The notes: generated by a model from the sequence alone, not told the origin. Counted from the stretch's first letter, positions 21,976 through 32,067 are shown. The stretch: DNA of 64,000 nt from Thalassotalea hakodatensis (GCF_030295995.1 NZ_AP027365.1:434001-498000); one strand, 5' to 3'. Numbers and translations are program-made.

Positions 21976-22060
21976 GTTGGGTAGGACACGTGCGCCCTAA
22001 AAAGGGTTAGCCGTTGTCCCCCCACCGAACCGTACGTGCACATTTCTATGCATACGGCTC
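21976..22060 (-). ncRNA. Group II intron domains V and VI
   Basis: Domain V is the 34-base hairpin at 22027-22060. Its lower stem begins GAGCCGTA and closes with TACGGTTC, with the AGC catalytic triad at positions 2-4, a CG bulge at 25-26 and a GAAA tetraloop. Domain VI follows, with GGACA pairing with TGTCC next to an unpaired A in TGTCCTACCC that is the likely branch point, seven bases from the 3' end. These are textbook features of a bacterial chloroplast-like (IIB) intron. Confidence 0.9.
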
Positions 22061-22064
22061 TCCA

Positions 22065-23966
22065 TTAGACTTTAGCAAAATTTCGATAATCGGGTAGCGT
22101 CCCTCTGTGAAGATCTACATGACAGTCCTTGCATAACACCAATGTTTTCCTGTTACGGGCAATCATTAGGCGTTTCCAAGGTTCTATACCATCTTTGATA
22201 TCTTTCAGTTTGCGCACATGGTGAACTTCAAGATAGCCAGTTTTGGTGCCACAATATTCACAGCATGTTGCTGACATCCTATCTAACAGCTCGGTACGTG
22301 AGGAATATTTATAAACATTCGGTAACTGATTAATAAAATCAGGCACACTAATTCCGGCTGTAGACACACTTCGATTTTTAAGTTGGAAAACCTCAATTTC
22401 ATAGCGTTTTCCATTACGAAATTCATAGTGAATGTATCTACCATCTGGTTGCCTTAATTGCCGAGCAATTTTAGTCCTTGATGTTCGATGCTTGCCTGCC
22501 AGTGTCTTAAACAAACTGTTTTGCCATATCCAATGTAATTTATTGAGATATAGCACTGGTGCAAGGTTGTAGTAGTTTGCAAAACCGCGCATTTCCGCAT
22601 TGTACTGACTAATGATTTCATAGTCAGACAGATACATCATGACTGGTTTACTGAGACTACCACCATCCCCCATGTCGTAATTCCCATAGCCACGAAGAGA
22701 ACAGAATTTATGTATTCTGGCTCTTGGTACACCAAGGTGGACATGTTCAGTAATAGTACGTTTAGTCCCGTATGTCTTACCGCCATCCGATCTATGTCCC
22801 ACAACACATTTGACCCTTTTATCTTCCCGTCTACAAATCACTTCATAGCCAAGAAAAACAAAGCCTTGCTTAGGATCTACAACACTCGATTTTTCTTTCG
22901 AAACTTCAAGTTTTAATTCTGACTCAACAAATTCAGTAATGTCAGCCATTACCTGCATTGCTTCCTGTTTTGAACCAATGATCCCAATTAGGAAGTCATC
23001 AGCATACCGAACGTATCTCATGCGTTTAAAGTCAGGGTCATCCATAAGAACGCTTGACGTACTCGCCATTTGCTCTTCGAATGCCTTCACCTCTTGCTTC
23101 CATCTTTCAATTTTCTGCTCATCAGCAGGGAAACCAGAGGCTCCGAAACCTTGTTTTATCCACTTGATGCGGTTGGTACGATTTTGTAGAGCCTTTTTGT
23201 ACTCTGGGTTGGGTTTCCTTCGTCCTCCTTTACTGAACTCTTTGATTTTAGTTTTCATAAACTCATCAAGTTCATGGAGAAAAACATTGGCTAGTATCGG
23301 GGAAATTATCCCGCCTTGCGGGGTTCCCGTGTGGGTGCCAAAGTAACGCCATTCTTCCATATAACCAGCCTTTAAGAACTTCCTGAGAAGCGCCAGAAAA
23401 GGTCGATCATCAATTCTCTTACTGAGAAATCGCAGTAGGAGGTCATGGTTAATGTTGTCGAAATAACCCTTGATATCTACGTCACATACCCACTTGGTTC
23501 CCTTCCAACTGTCTCTAATTTCAGTCAGAGCAGTGTGACAAGATCGCCTAGGTCGAAATCCATAACTCCAATCACTAAAGGCTGGCTCGTAGATTTCTTC
23601 CAAGATCATTCTCATGACCTCTTGTATCAGCTTGTCATCACCACTTGGTATTCCAAGAGGTCTTTTCTTACCATTCGGCTTCCGAGCATCTTTGGGTATG
23701 TGTGTGCGTCTGCAAGGTTTAGGATAATAACTACCAGATTTTGTGAGGTTGATCAGATGATTAATCCTTTCAATGCCCATTCCATCCAATGTGTTATCGT
23801 CTATCCCTTTCGTCATGGCTCCACGATTGGGATAGATGTTGGCATAAGCCTGCATCCAAAGATCCTGATGACTACACATGATTTTGTGTAGCTTCTTGAT
23901 CTTGCAACCTTGTTTACTTGCTTTACTAATACCACTTAGAGCTTTGAGTGTTCTATCTGATAGCAC
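22065..23966 (-). CDS. ltrA: Group II intron-encoded reverse transcriptase/maturase with HNH endonuclease
   Basis: This 633-residue protein helps the intron splice and carries out retrohoming. Reverse transcriptase motifs include DVDIKGYFDN (162-171), GTPQGGIISP and YADD (321-324). A maturase X domain follows. The C-terminal HNH endonuclease is complete: CEYC (569-572), HH (582-583) and CKDCH (612-616). The start is GTG at 23966, in intron domain IV. No frameshift or stop interrupts it, so the intron may be mobile. The gene symbol is used in the family sense. Confidence 0.95.
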   Translation of the reverse strand: MLSDRTLKALSGISKASKQGCKIKKLHKIMCSHQDLWMQAYANIYPNRGAMTKGIDDNTLDGMGIERINHLINLTKSGSYYPKPCRRTHIPKDARKPNGKKRPLGIPSGDDKLIQEVMRMILEEIYEPAFSDWSYGFRPRRSCHTALTEIRDSWKGTKWVCDVDIKGYFDNINHDLLLRFLSKRIDDRPFLALLRKFLKAGYMEEWRYFGTHTGTPQGGIISPILANVFLHELDEFMKTKIKEFSKGGRRKPNPEYKKALQNRTNRIKWIKQGFGASGFPADEQKIERWKQEVKAFEEQMASTSSVLMDDPDFKRMRYVRYADDFLIGIIGSKQEAMQVMADITEFVESELKLEVSKEKSSVVDPKQGFVFLGYEVICRREDKRVKCVVGHRSDGGKTYGTKRTITEHVHLGVPRARIHKFCSLRGYGNYDMGDGGSLSKPVMMYLSDYEIISQYNAEMRGFANYYNLAPVLYLNKLHWIWQNSLFKTLAGKHRTSRTKIARQLRQPDGRYIHYEFRNGKRYEIEVFQLKNRSVSTAGISVPDFINQLPNVYKYSSRTELLDRMSATCCEYCGTKTGYLEVHHVRKLKDIKDGIEPWKRLMIARNRKTLVLCKDCHVDLHRGTLPDYRNFAKV

Positions 23967-24585
23967 TGACTATCGAACCTCGCTTCTATTAGTATCGCGT
24001 CTAACTGACTCCCTTCCCCCTTACATTTGAATTTTCACATGGGTTACTCCAGTGCTTATATCCAAATTTCAGGTCGGATTAAAACCGACTGCTACCCCAT
24101 TACAGGGCTACGTTGGGTACTACGGAGCCTCCGTCACCATATTGGTTGTTAAATTCAAACCAACTTAGGTGATCCCGCATTTCTCTGTAGTCAAGAGGCG
24201 TCCTACTTAGGTTTCACTTACGTCCAATTACCACTCTCACCGAGCAGGTGCCAATGTTGTCGGATATGATGACCTTCTAAACATAATCATCATAAACATT
24301 GGTATGACTCCTTAACTATCGTGAGCCAAAGATATCCCGAAACCCACTATGGACTATGATTCAACCAATCAGGTTTAACCATATAGGACTTGCAATGACT
24401 GGCGCAAAGTAGATAGTTTCCCCGCCACCAGCCTTTTCCTAACATGCTGCACTCCCCTCCCTCTTTCGAGGTTCAAGTCTATTACTAGACAAGGATAAGT
24501 TAGGCTTGCAATAGGCTTTCCAACAGCCTATACTTGCGACACAGACTTGCCGTAAGTGCTTGATTTACAAAGCAAAACGGCGCAC

Positions 24586-25251
24586 TCAGAACGGGATGTC
24601 ATCATCAAAATCGATAGTTGGCTCTTGAGGGTTTACCTTAGCGTTTGACTGATTTTGTTGCTGAAAGCCGCCTTGCTGCGCAGGTTGTTGTGTCGGCTGC
24701 TGCTGATAACCTGATTGCGAACCACCTTGTGGTGAACTTTGCGCTGGCTGTTGATAACTTTGCTGCTGTTGTGGAGCTGGCTTTTGTTGATAACCTTGCT
24801 GTTGTTGCGCTGGTTGCTGATAAGCGGCTTGCTGAGGCGCTGCTGCTGGCTGTTGTTGGTATCCACCGCCTTGTTGCGAAGAAGACTGTTGATAGCCTCC
24901 TTGACCTTGGCCTCTTGAATCCAACATTTGCATTTCATTAGCAACAATTTCAGTGGTGTACTGATCTTGGCCTTGTTGGTTTTGCCATTTACGTGTTTGT
25001 AAACGACCTTCTAAATATACTTTTGAGCCTTTCTTCAAATATTCACCGGCAATTTCCGCTAAACGTTGATAAATAACAATGCGGTGCCATTCAGTTTTTT
25101 CTTTCTGTTCGCCAGTTTGTTTGTCTTTCCAGGTTTCAGATGTTGCTACGGTAAAGTTTGCAACGGCATTACCATTTGGCATAAAACGTACTTCAGGATC
25201 TTGCCCTAAGTTGCCAACAATAATGACTTTATTTATCCCACGACTGGCCAT
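24586..25251 (-). CDS. ssb: Single-stranded DNA-binding protein
   Basis: SSB coats single-stranded DNA during replication and repair. The 221-residue protein has the OB fold (about residues 1-110, [20 protein letters not shown]), a long linker dominated by glutamine, glycine and proline (about 115-205), and the conserved acidic tip DFDDDIPF that recruits partner proteins. The tip codons and stop also form the intron's IBS2 and IBS1. The usual neighbours in this order, uvrA and the MFS gene, are 9 kb away in the window. Confidence 0.97.
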   Translation of the reverse strand: MASRGINKVIIVGNLGQDPEVRFMPNGNAVANFTVATSETWKDKQTGEQKEKTEWHRIVIYQRLAEIAGEYLKKGSKVYLEGRLQTRKWQNQQGQDQYTTEIVANEMQMLDSRGQGQGGYQQSSSQQGGGYQQQPAAAPQQAAYQQPAQQQQGYQQKPAPQQQQSYQQPAQSSPQGGSQSGYQQQPTQQPAQQGGFQQQNQSNAKVNPQEPTIDFDDDIPF

Positions 25252-25399
25252 GTAACTCTCTCACTTTTATAATTCGTACAACTTAATAAGTTGTTGATAA
25301 TAAAACAATTGTAACTTTCTCGTTAGCGGTTGTTTTATTTGGGTTAACAGAAAAGAGATCCATTCTAACACTGCTCTTTACAATGCGATAGATCCAATT

Positions 25400-25804
25400 T
25401 TAGTTCTTTAAATATTCCGTCATTTTTCCAGCGATATCTGTAGGAATTTTCGCTGTTTTTTGTGTTTGATAGTCAAAATGCACCATGACGGCTGTACCTG
25501 ATGCTTTTAATTCATTTTGTTGCCATAACTCTTGATAAACATCAAAGGAAGAACTCCCAATTCGGCCAATATAAGTTCTAACTTCCATTTCATATTCATA
25601 ATACATTTGACCATGAAAGGTTGCATCTATTTTGGCTAATATTAGGCGCCATTTTTGTAAATTCAAATCGGGCGTGAACCATTTAAATACTTCGTTTCTT
25701 GCACCTTCAAACCATATGGGGATCATCGTATTGTTAATGTGGCCAAGTGCATCTGTGTCGCAAAACCTTGGTTTGAATGATTCGTGAAAAAATTTATTAG
25801 TCAT
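25400..25804 (-). CDS. Acyl-CoA thioesterase, 4HBT hotdog family
   Basis: A 134-residue single-hotdog protein. FCDTDALGHINNTMIPIWFEGARNEVF is split here for clarity: the DTDALGHINN segment contains the catalytic Asp and the GHxNN turn of the YbgC/FadM group, which hydrolyses acyl-CoA thioesters. The chain-length preference cannot be predicted. It lies 150 bases upstream of ssb on the same strand, probably as an independent unit. Confidence 0.82.
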   Translation of the reverse strand: MTNKFFHESFKPRFCDTDALGHINNTMIPIWFEGARNEVFKWFTPDLNLQKWRLILAKIDATFHGQMYYEYEMEVRTYIGRIGSSSFDVYQELWQQNELKASGTAVMVHFDYQTQKTAKIPTDIAGKMTEYLKN

Positions 25805-26073
25805 TAGTGTCCTTATTCTTTTGATCTATGATGTTCTGAGGCGTACAGCGTGGCTACTTTAATATTCTCTTGTGTATGTTACAACTTACTATTGTGCTTA
25901 ACTGGGGGGAGTGTTCATCGCAGTAAGCAGCGTAATCATCCTATTAAGATAGCATGATATCAATTTTGTGTTAGTCTTTTGAAAGTTCTTTAGCGCATAT
26001 GACTTTGCTGTTTTAACGTAGGGAAAAGCCCTGTCTATAGCAATTCATAGGTTTTAATCAAAAGAGAATAATA

Positions 26074-27618
26074 ATGAAAAAACTGACTATTTTATTTTTT
26101 ACGTTCTACTGCACTTTTGCGTTTGCCGGTGCAGGTGACAAAGCTCCAGATAGAAAAGTAGGCCAAGGGCCTTATGAAAGGTTAATTCTGCGTGGTGGTA
26201 TTGTGGTCAACGGTGAAGGTGCACCTGCAAGAGGGCCAATGGACATTGTGATCGAAAATGATCGTATTGTTCGCATGGTTAGTGTTGGTAACCCAGGTGT
26301 ACCGATTAAAGAGGGTGGTCGGCCTAAAGCGCGAAAAGGCGATATTGAGTTAGATGTTTCTGGGCAATATATTCTGCCTGGTTTTATCGATATGCACGGT
26401 CATATTGGTGGAAGTGCTGACAATATTCCTGCGGAATATGTCTTTAAACTTTGGCTGGCACATGGCATTACTACGGTAAGGGAACCAGGTAGCTTTAATG
26501 GCGTTGATTGGGTGATGGATCATGTTAAACGTAGTGAAAAAAATGAAATTGCTGCCCCTAGAATTATTCCATATGTAGGTTTTGGTATGGAGAATAAGCA
26601 AGCAATTACTACGCCTGAACAGGCTAAAAAGTGGGTTAAATATATTGCTAAGCGTGGCGCTAAAGGGATTAAGTTTTTTGGTGCTCCACCAGCGATAATG
26701 GAAGCCGCGTTAACCGAAGCAAAACATCAATCGTTGGGTTCTATGATGCATCATGCGCAGTTGGAAGTGACAAACATGAATGTGATCGATTCAGCGCGTT
26801 TAGGTTTAACAACCATGGAGCATTGGTATGGTTTACCAGAGGCATTGTTTGAGCACCAGCGTATTCAAGACTATTCACCAGACTATAACTACAATGATGA
26901 ACAAAACCGATTTGGTGAGGCAGGCCGTCTATGGCAACAAGCAGCAAAACCAGGCTCTAAAAAATGGCAGCAGGTACGTGACGAGTTAATTGAGTTAGAT
27001 TTTACCATTAACCCAACAATGACGATTTATGAAGCGAGTCGTGATTTAATGCGCGAAATGAACGCAGACTGGCACAAAGAGTATACCTTGCCAACGTTAT
27101 GGGAATTTTTTCAACCCAATAAATATGCCCATGGTTCTTATTGGTTTGATTGGACGACAGATGACGAAATCGCTTGGAAGAAGAACTACCAACAATGGAT
27201 GACATTTATCAATGATTATAAAAATCATGGTGGCAGGGTAACAACGGGTTCTGATGCTGGCTATATTTTTAAAATATATGGGTTTGGTTATGTGCGTGAA
27301 TTAGAGTTATTACGCGAAGCAGGCTTTAATGCACTAGAAGTTATTCAATCGGCAACAATAAATGGTGCTCAAGCGCTTGGACTAGAAAAAGAGATTGGCT
27401 CTTTGCGTGTTGGTAAGAAAGCAGACATGGTGATTGTAGCTGAAAATCCTTTACGTAACTTTAAGGTATTGTATGGAACGGGTCACTTTCAGTTAGGCGA
27501 CGATAATAAGCCGACAAGAAAAGGCGGTGTGAATTTTACGATCAAGGATGGCATTGTTTATGATGCTAAGGCATTGTTATCAGAAGTTCGTGCAATGGTT
27601 GAAAAAGCCAAACAATAA
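26074..27618 (+). CDS. Exported metal-dependent amidohydrolase
   Basis: A 514-residue amidohydrolase-superfamily enzyme with a signal peptide (MKKLTILFFTFYCTFAFA). The metal-binding series is visible: HGH in FIDMHGHIGG, Lys in GIKFFG, His in MMHHAQLEV, His in MEHWYG, and Asp in TGSDAGYIFK. The C-terminal composite beta domain closes with LGLEKEIGSLRVGKKADMVI. Secreted members of this type include dipeptidases and imidazolonepropionase-like enzymes; the substrate here is not clear. It is a single gene followed by a terminator. Confidence 0.85.
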   Translation: MKKLTILFFTFYCTFAFAGAGDKAPDRKVGQGPYERLILRGGIVVNGEGAPARGPMDIVIENDRIVRMVSVGNPGVPIKEGGRPKARKGDIELDVSGQYILPGFIDMHGHIGGSADNIPAEYVFKLWLAHGITTVREPGSFNGVDWVMDHVKRSEKNEIAAPRIIPYVGFGMENKQAITTPEQAKKWVKYIAKRGAKGIKFFGAPPAIMEAALTEAKHQSLGSMMHHAQLEVTNMNVIDSARLGLTTMEHWYGLPEALFEHQRIQDYSPDYNYNDEQNRFGEAGRLWQQAAKPGSKKWQQVRDELIELDFTINPTMTIYEASRDLMREMNADWHKEYTLPTLWEFFQPNKYAHGSYWFDWTTDDEIAWKKNYQQWMTFINDYKNHGGRVTTGSDAGYIFKIYGFGYVRELELLREAGFNALEVIQSATINGAQALGLEKEIGSLRVGKKADMVIVAENPLRNFKVLYGTGHFQLGDDNKPTRKGGVNFTIKDGIVYDAKALLSEVRAMVEKAKQ

Positions 27619-27687
27619 TAAGGTCAAGTGATGCGTGCCTAGTGGTTAACCTGCGCACGTTCTTGTAAATATTAGCCGTGAAAAAGA

Positions 27688-27714
27688 AAAACCTCCTTTT
27701 CAGGAGGTTTTAAT
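27688..27714 (+). terminator. Bidirectional intrinsic terminator
   Basis: AAAACCTCC and GGAGGTTTT form a perfect stem with flanking A and T runs. It lies between the amidohydrolase gene and the convergent small gene at 27738-27929 and can serve both. Confidence 0.8.
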
Positions 27715-27737
27715 AATTTGGGTATATGCGCAAATTA

Positions 27738-27929
27738 TTAATAGTAAGTATCTTCTCTATTGTGCGCTTGAGGATCTTCAATTAACTCATCAAAATTCAC
27801 TTCAAAGCTATTATTGTCTTCGGTATTGGCAATATAAATGGTACGCGTAGAACCATCAATCCAAGTGACAGTACCACTACCTTTTTTACTACCACACTTC
27901 ATGCCGATGTGAATGTCATTAAACTCCAT
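27738..27929 (-). CDS. Small conserved-looking protein of unknown function
   Basis: A 63-residue protein without signal peptide or membrane segment. The very strong GAGGAGGA site just before the ATG, and the compact beta-rich sequence (GMKCGSKKGSGTVTWIDGSTRTIYIAN), argue that it is a real gene. The sequence suggests a small SH3-like or KOW-like barrel; this is only an impression. It is a single gene between a terminator and anmK. Confidence 0.65.
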   Translation of the reverse strand: MEFNDIHIGMKCGSKKGSGTVTWIDGSTRTIYIANTEDNNSFEVNFDELIEDPQAHNREDTYY

Positions 27930-28073
27930 ATTTCCTCCTCAAATGCTGATAAATGCAGCACAACTGTTTGACGCTTTATAAATGCAATAGTTCAATTTAA
28001 GAACAAGTTGCGCATGTTTTTTCTACAGCGGGATATTTATTATATGGTGAAAAAAAAGTAGGTCTATACAAAG

Positions 28074-29201
28074 TTAAGGGGTAAATTCAATTCCTAAGAT
28101 TGTTTGTCTTGAGGCCCCCGTTACATCGGGTATCTGGTTATAGATTTTTTTGTCATAAGCGTAGGCGAGCCAAGCAAATGCACTCGCTTCGAACGCTTGA
28201 TTATTCAGGCCTAATGAATGAATATCATTGACAGTATGTCGTTTAAGTTCTTGTTTTAATAACTTATAACAGTGTAAGTTGTTGATTCCACCACCGCATA
28301 AATATACGAAACTCTTCGGGGATAATTTATCTACTTCATTGGCAATTGTTGTGGCTGTTAATTGCGCTAACGTTGCCTGAATATCGTTAGGTATCCATTT
28401 AGGGTTTAGTTGTAACGCTAACCAATCTAATGTGAAATATTCCCGACCGGTGCTTTTAGGAGCAGGCTTAGTGAAGTAAGGATCAGCAAGTAAACACGCC
28501 AATAACTCAGGGATCACTTTACCTGAAGCTGCCCAGTGCCCATCTTCATCATGCCTTTTATGCAAATGCTTGTAACACCAAGCATCAAGTAGTGCGTTTG
28601 CTGGCCCAGTGTCAAATCCAAGCACTTTTTTTTCTTTAGAACTCGGTAAGTAAGTGAGATTGGCGATACCTCCTAAGTTCACAATAAACGTATCATTATC
28701 ACGTTCTTCAAATAAAAATTGATGGAATGCGGGAACAAGAGGCGCGCCTTGACCGCCCAATACAACGTCTTTCGTTCTAAAGTCACCGATAACACGCAGT
28801 TCAGATAAGCAAGATAATGTTTGATTACAGCCGATTTGCAGCGTAAAAGGCACAGAATTAATGGTGGTTTTTTCTGGTCGATGACGAATGGTTTGTCCGT
28901 GATTTCCAACAGCAATAATTTGCTCACGAGTAATACGATATTTTTCGAGTAACGTATTGATTGCTTGATGATAAAAGTGAGCGAGCTCAACCGATAAGCT
29001 TGCCATAAGGTCTATATTGTCGCCTTTAGGCTGATATAAACGGGTAACACGAGAGTGTAATGTATCGGTATAAGGGTGAAATACATGGCCAATTAATTGG
29101 GTTTTTTCACGACCTTTTTTTGTTTCATCAAAAGCCACTAAAGCTAAGTCAGCACCATCTGCACTTGTGCCTGACATGATGCCGATATAATAGCGTTGCA
29201 T
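28074..29201 (-). CDS. anmK: Anhydro-N-acetylmuramic acid kinase
   Basis: AnmK phosphorylates 1,6-anhydro-MurNAc released from peptidoglycan, feeding it back into cell-wall synthesis through MurNAc-6-phosphate. The 375-residue protein has the N-terminal GIMSGTSADGADLALV motif, VGNHGQTIRHRP, and an ASKHA-type ATP-binding region (GFDTGPANALLD, YLCGGGINN). It starts 2 bases after the M23 peptidase gene stops, so the two form a cell-wall recycling operon divergent from tyrS, an arrangement common in Gammaproteobacteria. Confidence 0.95.
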   Translation of the reverse strand: MQRYYIGIMSGTSADGADLALVAFDETKKGREKTQLIGHVFHPYTDTLHSRVTRLYQPKGDNIDLMASLSVELAHFYHQAINTLLEKYRITREQIIAVGNHGQTIRHRPEKTTINSVPFTLQIGCNQTLSCLSELRVIGDFRTKDVVLGGQGAPLVPAFHQFLFEERDNDTFIVNLGGIANLTYLPSSKEKKVLGFDTGPANALLDAWCYKHLHKRHDEDGHWAASGKVIPELLACLLADPYFTKPAPKSTGREYFTLDWLALQLNPKWIPNDIQATLAQLTATTIANEVDKLSPKSFVYLCGGGINNLHCYKLLKQELKRHTVNDIHSLGLNNQAFEASAFAWLAYAYDKKIYNQIPDVTGASRQTILGIEFTP

Positions 29202-29203
29202 GG

Positions 29204-30574
29204 TTAAGGCGCTTGGTTACCTGACGATTCGAGATTATTTAACGCGAGTTTAGAAGTATTTAATTCAGCTAAACGTTGTTTCGCTACAAGGGCAAACTCA
29301 TTTGCATGCTTTTTATCGATAGGTTGAGCATCGGGTAACTGAACAGTTCGTGGGTTACGATGGATGCCATTCAATAAAAATTCGTAATGTAGATGTGGTG
29401 CTTGAGACATACCAGTTGAGCCAACATAGCCAATAACTTGTCCTTGTTTAACGCGTTGCCCTTTTTTAACCGCACGTTTAGAAAAATGTAAGTATTTAGT
29501 AACAATGCCATTACCGTGCTGAATAAACACATAGTTACCATTATATTTGTTGTAAGTTGAGTGAGTTACTTTTCCGTCGCCAGAAGCAACAACAGGGGTG
29601 CCTGTGCTTGCGCGGTAGTCAGTACCTCTGTGGGCCTTCCAACGCTTTTGGATCGGATGAAAGCGTCTCGGTTTGAAATTAGAGCTGATATATTTGAATG
29701 ACACAGGCGCTCTTAAAAAAGCTTTACGCATACTTCTGCCATCAGGGGTATAGTAGCGGCCATCTTTATAACGGATTGCTTGAAAGGTATCACCTTGGTT
29801 GTTGAACTCTGCGGCTAAAATTTTTCCGGTGCCAATAAACTCACCTTCAACATAACGCTTTTCATATACCACATGAAAACTATCGTTTTTACGAATGTCT
29901 AAGGCAAAGTCTATATCCCAACCGAAGATATTTGCTAGATTAATAATTTGTGCGTCATCTAAACCAGCGTTAACGCCAGCGGTCCAAAAGTTAGATTTAA
30001 TTGTACCGTGCGCCGTGAACTCAATGGTATCAACTGACTTCTTTTCTTTTCGAGCGACAAAGCCTTGTACAGAGTCAGTGATAAATAACGTTTCAGTTTT
30101 TGATATTGAATATTCTAATGCGACTAAATCGCCATTTTCATTTTCGCCAATTTGTAACGTGTCACCAACATTAATTTTACGTAATAATTTGCCAAATTCA
30201 CCTTTTGCATGACTCACCTTATGAGTTACCTGTGCGTTATGGCCAAATCTTTTTAATATTTTTGCTAACGAATCGCCAGATTTTACTTTCGCGGTGTGCC
30301 AGCTTAAATGAGGGATGCTGTGCTGTTCAATCGCATTTTCTTGCGTTGTTTGTTCCGTCTCTATTTCTGTAGAAAGATCTACGTTTTGTGTGTCAGCAGG
30401 AAGTGGTAGCTGGTAACGTTCACCAATTTTTAATGAAGAATGCTCTGATTGACGGCTCGCTGTTGCCTTTTCAGACGGTAAAAGCAAGATAAAAAGTAGC
30501 AAAATGCTCGCAGCAGAAAGCAAAACTTTGTGCTGTTTAGGTAAGGAGAGATATAAATCTTTTATATTTTTCAA
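29204..30574 (-). CDS. M23-family peptidoglycan endopeptidase with OapA/LysM-like domain
   Basis: This 456-residue, membrane-anchored zinc endopeptidase cuts peptidoglycan cross-links during growth. A single membrane segment (about 17-32) is followed by a LysM/OapA-like region (WHTAKVKSGDSLAKIL near 92). The M23 domain near 315-410 has HRGTDYRA and HLHYEF, giving the H-D-H zinc ligands. It is similar to E. coli MepM. The frame has no ATG near the start; TTG at 30574 is the likely start codon. It is co-transcribed with anmK. Confidence 0.9.
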   Translation of the reverse strand: MKNIKDLYLSLPKQHKVLLSAASILLLFILLLPSEKATASRQSEHSSLKIGERYQLPLPADTQNVDLSTEIETEQTTQENAIEQHSIPHLSWHTAKVKSGDSLAKILKRFGHNAQVTHKVSHAKGEFGKLLRKINVGDTLQIGENENGDLVALEYSISKTETLFITDSVQGFVARKEKKSVDTIEFTAHGTIKSNFWTAGVNAGLDDAQIINLANIFGWDIDFALDIRKNDSFHVVYEKRYVEGEFIGTGKILAAEFNNQGDTFQAIRYKDGRYYTPDGRSMRKAFLRAPVSFKYISSNFKPRRFHPIQKRWKAHRGTDYRASTGTPVVASGDGKVTHSTYNKYNGNYVFIQHGNGIVTKYLHFSKRAVKKGQRVKQGQVIGYVGSTGMSQAPHLHYEFLLNGIHRNPRTVQLPDAQPIDKKHANEFALVAKQRLAELNTSKLALNNLESSGNQAP

Positions 30575-30732
30575 ATGGATACAGCCTTCACTACAAATTT
30601 AATTACAACATCCATCGGTTACTATAGCAAAATATTATACGGATAAACAATCATAGGGTTTTAACTTGTTGCGTATTTACAGTAGAATTCTGCCCTTATT
30701 TATTTTTTGAAACCACCAAATTGGAGCCAACC

Positions 30733-31932
30733 ATGTTAGATGTCAGCCAAGCGTTTGCAGAATTAAAGCGCGGTGCCGAGGAGATCTTGCTTGAAGATGA
30801 GTTGCTTGAAAAACTTAAAACAGGCAAGCCGTTAAAAATTAAGGCAGGGTTCGATCCAACAGCTCCAGATCTGCATTTAGGGCACACTGTTCTGATCAAT
30901 AAATTGCGTCAGTTCCAACAGCAAGGGCACGAGGTTATATTTTTGATTGGTGACTTTACCGGTATGATTGGTGACCCAACGGGTAAAAATGTGACTCGTA
31001 AACCATTAACTAAAGAAGATGTACTAGCAAACGCCGAAACGTATAAAGAGCAAGTCTTTAAAATACTCGACCCTGAAAAAACGCGCGTCGAATTTAATTC
31101 AACGTGGATGGATAAACTTGGTGCTGACGGTATGTTGAAATTAGCGTCACGGCAAACAGTAGCGCGTATGATGGAGCGTGACGACTTTAAAAAACGCTAT
31201 ACTAACGGACAAGCGATTGCGATTCACGAATTTATGTACCCATTAGTACAAGGCTGGGATTCAGTAGCACTTGAAGCCGATGTTGAATTAGGCGGTACCG
31301 ATCAAAAATTCAATTTATTGATGGGGCGTGAATTACAAAAATCTGAAGGTAAGCGACCACAAACAGTATTGATGATGCCATTGTTAGAGGGGTTAGATGG
31401 CGTACAAAAGATGTCTAAATCGCTGAACAATTATATCGGTATTACAGATTCTCCAACAGATATGTTTGGCAAGATCATGTCTACATCTGATGATTTAATG
31501 TGGCGTTATTATCAATTGTTAAGTTTCAAATCTATTGATGTGATTGAAAGCTATCAGCAACAAGTTGCAGAGGGTGCTAATCCAAGAGATATAAAAATTG
31601 AACTAGCAAAAGAAATTATTGCGCGATTTCATGATCAAGAGGCTGCTGAAAAAGCCCATAAAACTTTTATCGAGCGTTTTCAAAAAGGTGCAATGCCAGA
31701 TGATATGCCCGAGCAAACCATTGCAAGTGATCAAGGGGAGTTACCAATTGCAAATTTACTTAAAGATGCAGGGCTTGTAACAAGTACATCTGAAGCGATG
31801 CGAATGATCAAGCAAGGAGCTGCGAAAATAGATGGTGAAAAAGTTGTAGATAATAAGTTGAAAATTCAAGCGGGTAGTACAGCTGTTTATCAAGTAGGCA
31901 AACGCAAGTTTGCGAAAATAACATTAAGTTAA
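30733..31932 (+). CDS. tyrS: Tyrosyl-tRNA synthetase
   Basis: A class I aminoacyl-tRNA synthetase that charges tRNA-Tyr. The 399-residue protein has the HIGH motif as HLGH (in [13 protein letters not shown]), KMSKS, and a C-terminal S4 RNA-binding domain. The shortened insertion pattern ([14 protein letters not shown]) identifies the TyrRZ-like type. The frame is open to a TTG at 30721, but the ATG at 30733 has a GGAG site. It is transcribed divergently from the M23 peptidase. Confidence 0.96.
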   Translation: MLDVSQAFAELKRGAEEILLEDELLEKLKTGKPLKIKAGFDPTAPDLHLGHTVLINKLRQFQQQGHEVIFLIGDFTGMIGDPTGKNVTRKPLTKEDVLANAETYKEQVFKILDPEKTRVEFNSTWMDKLGADGMLKLASRQTVARMMERDDFKKRYTNGQAIAIHEFMYPLVQGWDSVALEADVELGGTDQKFNLLMGRELQKSEGKRPQTVLMMPLLEGLDGVQKMSKSLNNYIGITDSPTDMFGKIMSTSDDLMWRYYQLLSFKSIDVIESYQQQVAEGANPRDIKIELAKEIIARFHDQEAAEKAHKTFIERFQKGAMPDDMPEQTIASDQGELPIANLLKDAGLVTSTSEAMRMIKQGAAKIDGEKVVDNKLKIQAGSTAVYQVGKRKFAKITLS

Positions 31933-31936
31933 TGAG

Positions 31937-31963
31937 AAAGTCGGCTTAGCCGGCTTTTTTTTA
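31937..31963 (+). terminator. Intrinsic terminator after tyrS
   Basis: AGTCGGC and GCCGGCT pair (one G-T pair) around a TTA loop, followed by eight T residues. Confidence 0.88.
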
Positions 31964-32067
31964 CCTTTTTGTCAGGTATTTTTACAAATAGTGAACTTGA
32001 GTAAACTTTAATTTTTTAACCTTTTGATTTTTATGTGTTAATTATAGTTGGAATGTAAAGTGCTTGC

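Larger units (their letters stand above)
21976..24585 (-). mobile_element. Complete group II intron inserted directly after the ssb stop codon
   Basis: On the minus strand the intron starts GTGCG at 24585, the base after the ssb TGA, and ends with an AC dinucleotide at 21976 (CCTACCCAAC). It is 2610 bp. The 5' exon ends ATCCCG-TTCTGA. CGGGAT (24334-24339) is an exact complement of ATCCCG (EBS2/IBS2), and TTAGAA (24275-24280) pairs with TTCTGA with one G-U pair (EBS1/IBS1). EBS2 lies about 250 and EBS1 about 308 bases into the intron, the usual order. Domain V and the open reading frame are intact. Insertion leaves the SSB protein unchanged. Confidence 0.92.

Noticed and set aside
24172-24179. 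Alternative EBS2 (ATCCCG on the plus strand near 24174)
   Set aside because: It matches IBS2, but would lie after EBS1 in the intron, against the usual EBS2-then-EBS1 order; the copy at 24334-24339 fits better.
24633-24947. Open frames on both strands across the ssb linker
   Set aside because: They arise from the repetitive CAA/CAG glutamine codons of the SSB linker and show only low-complexity products.
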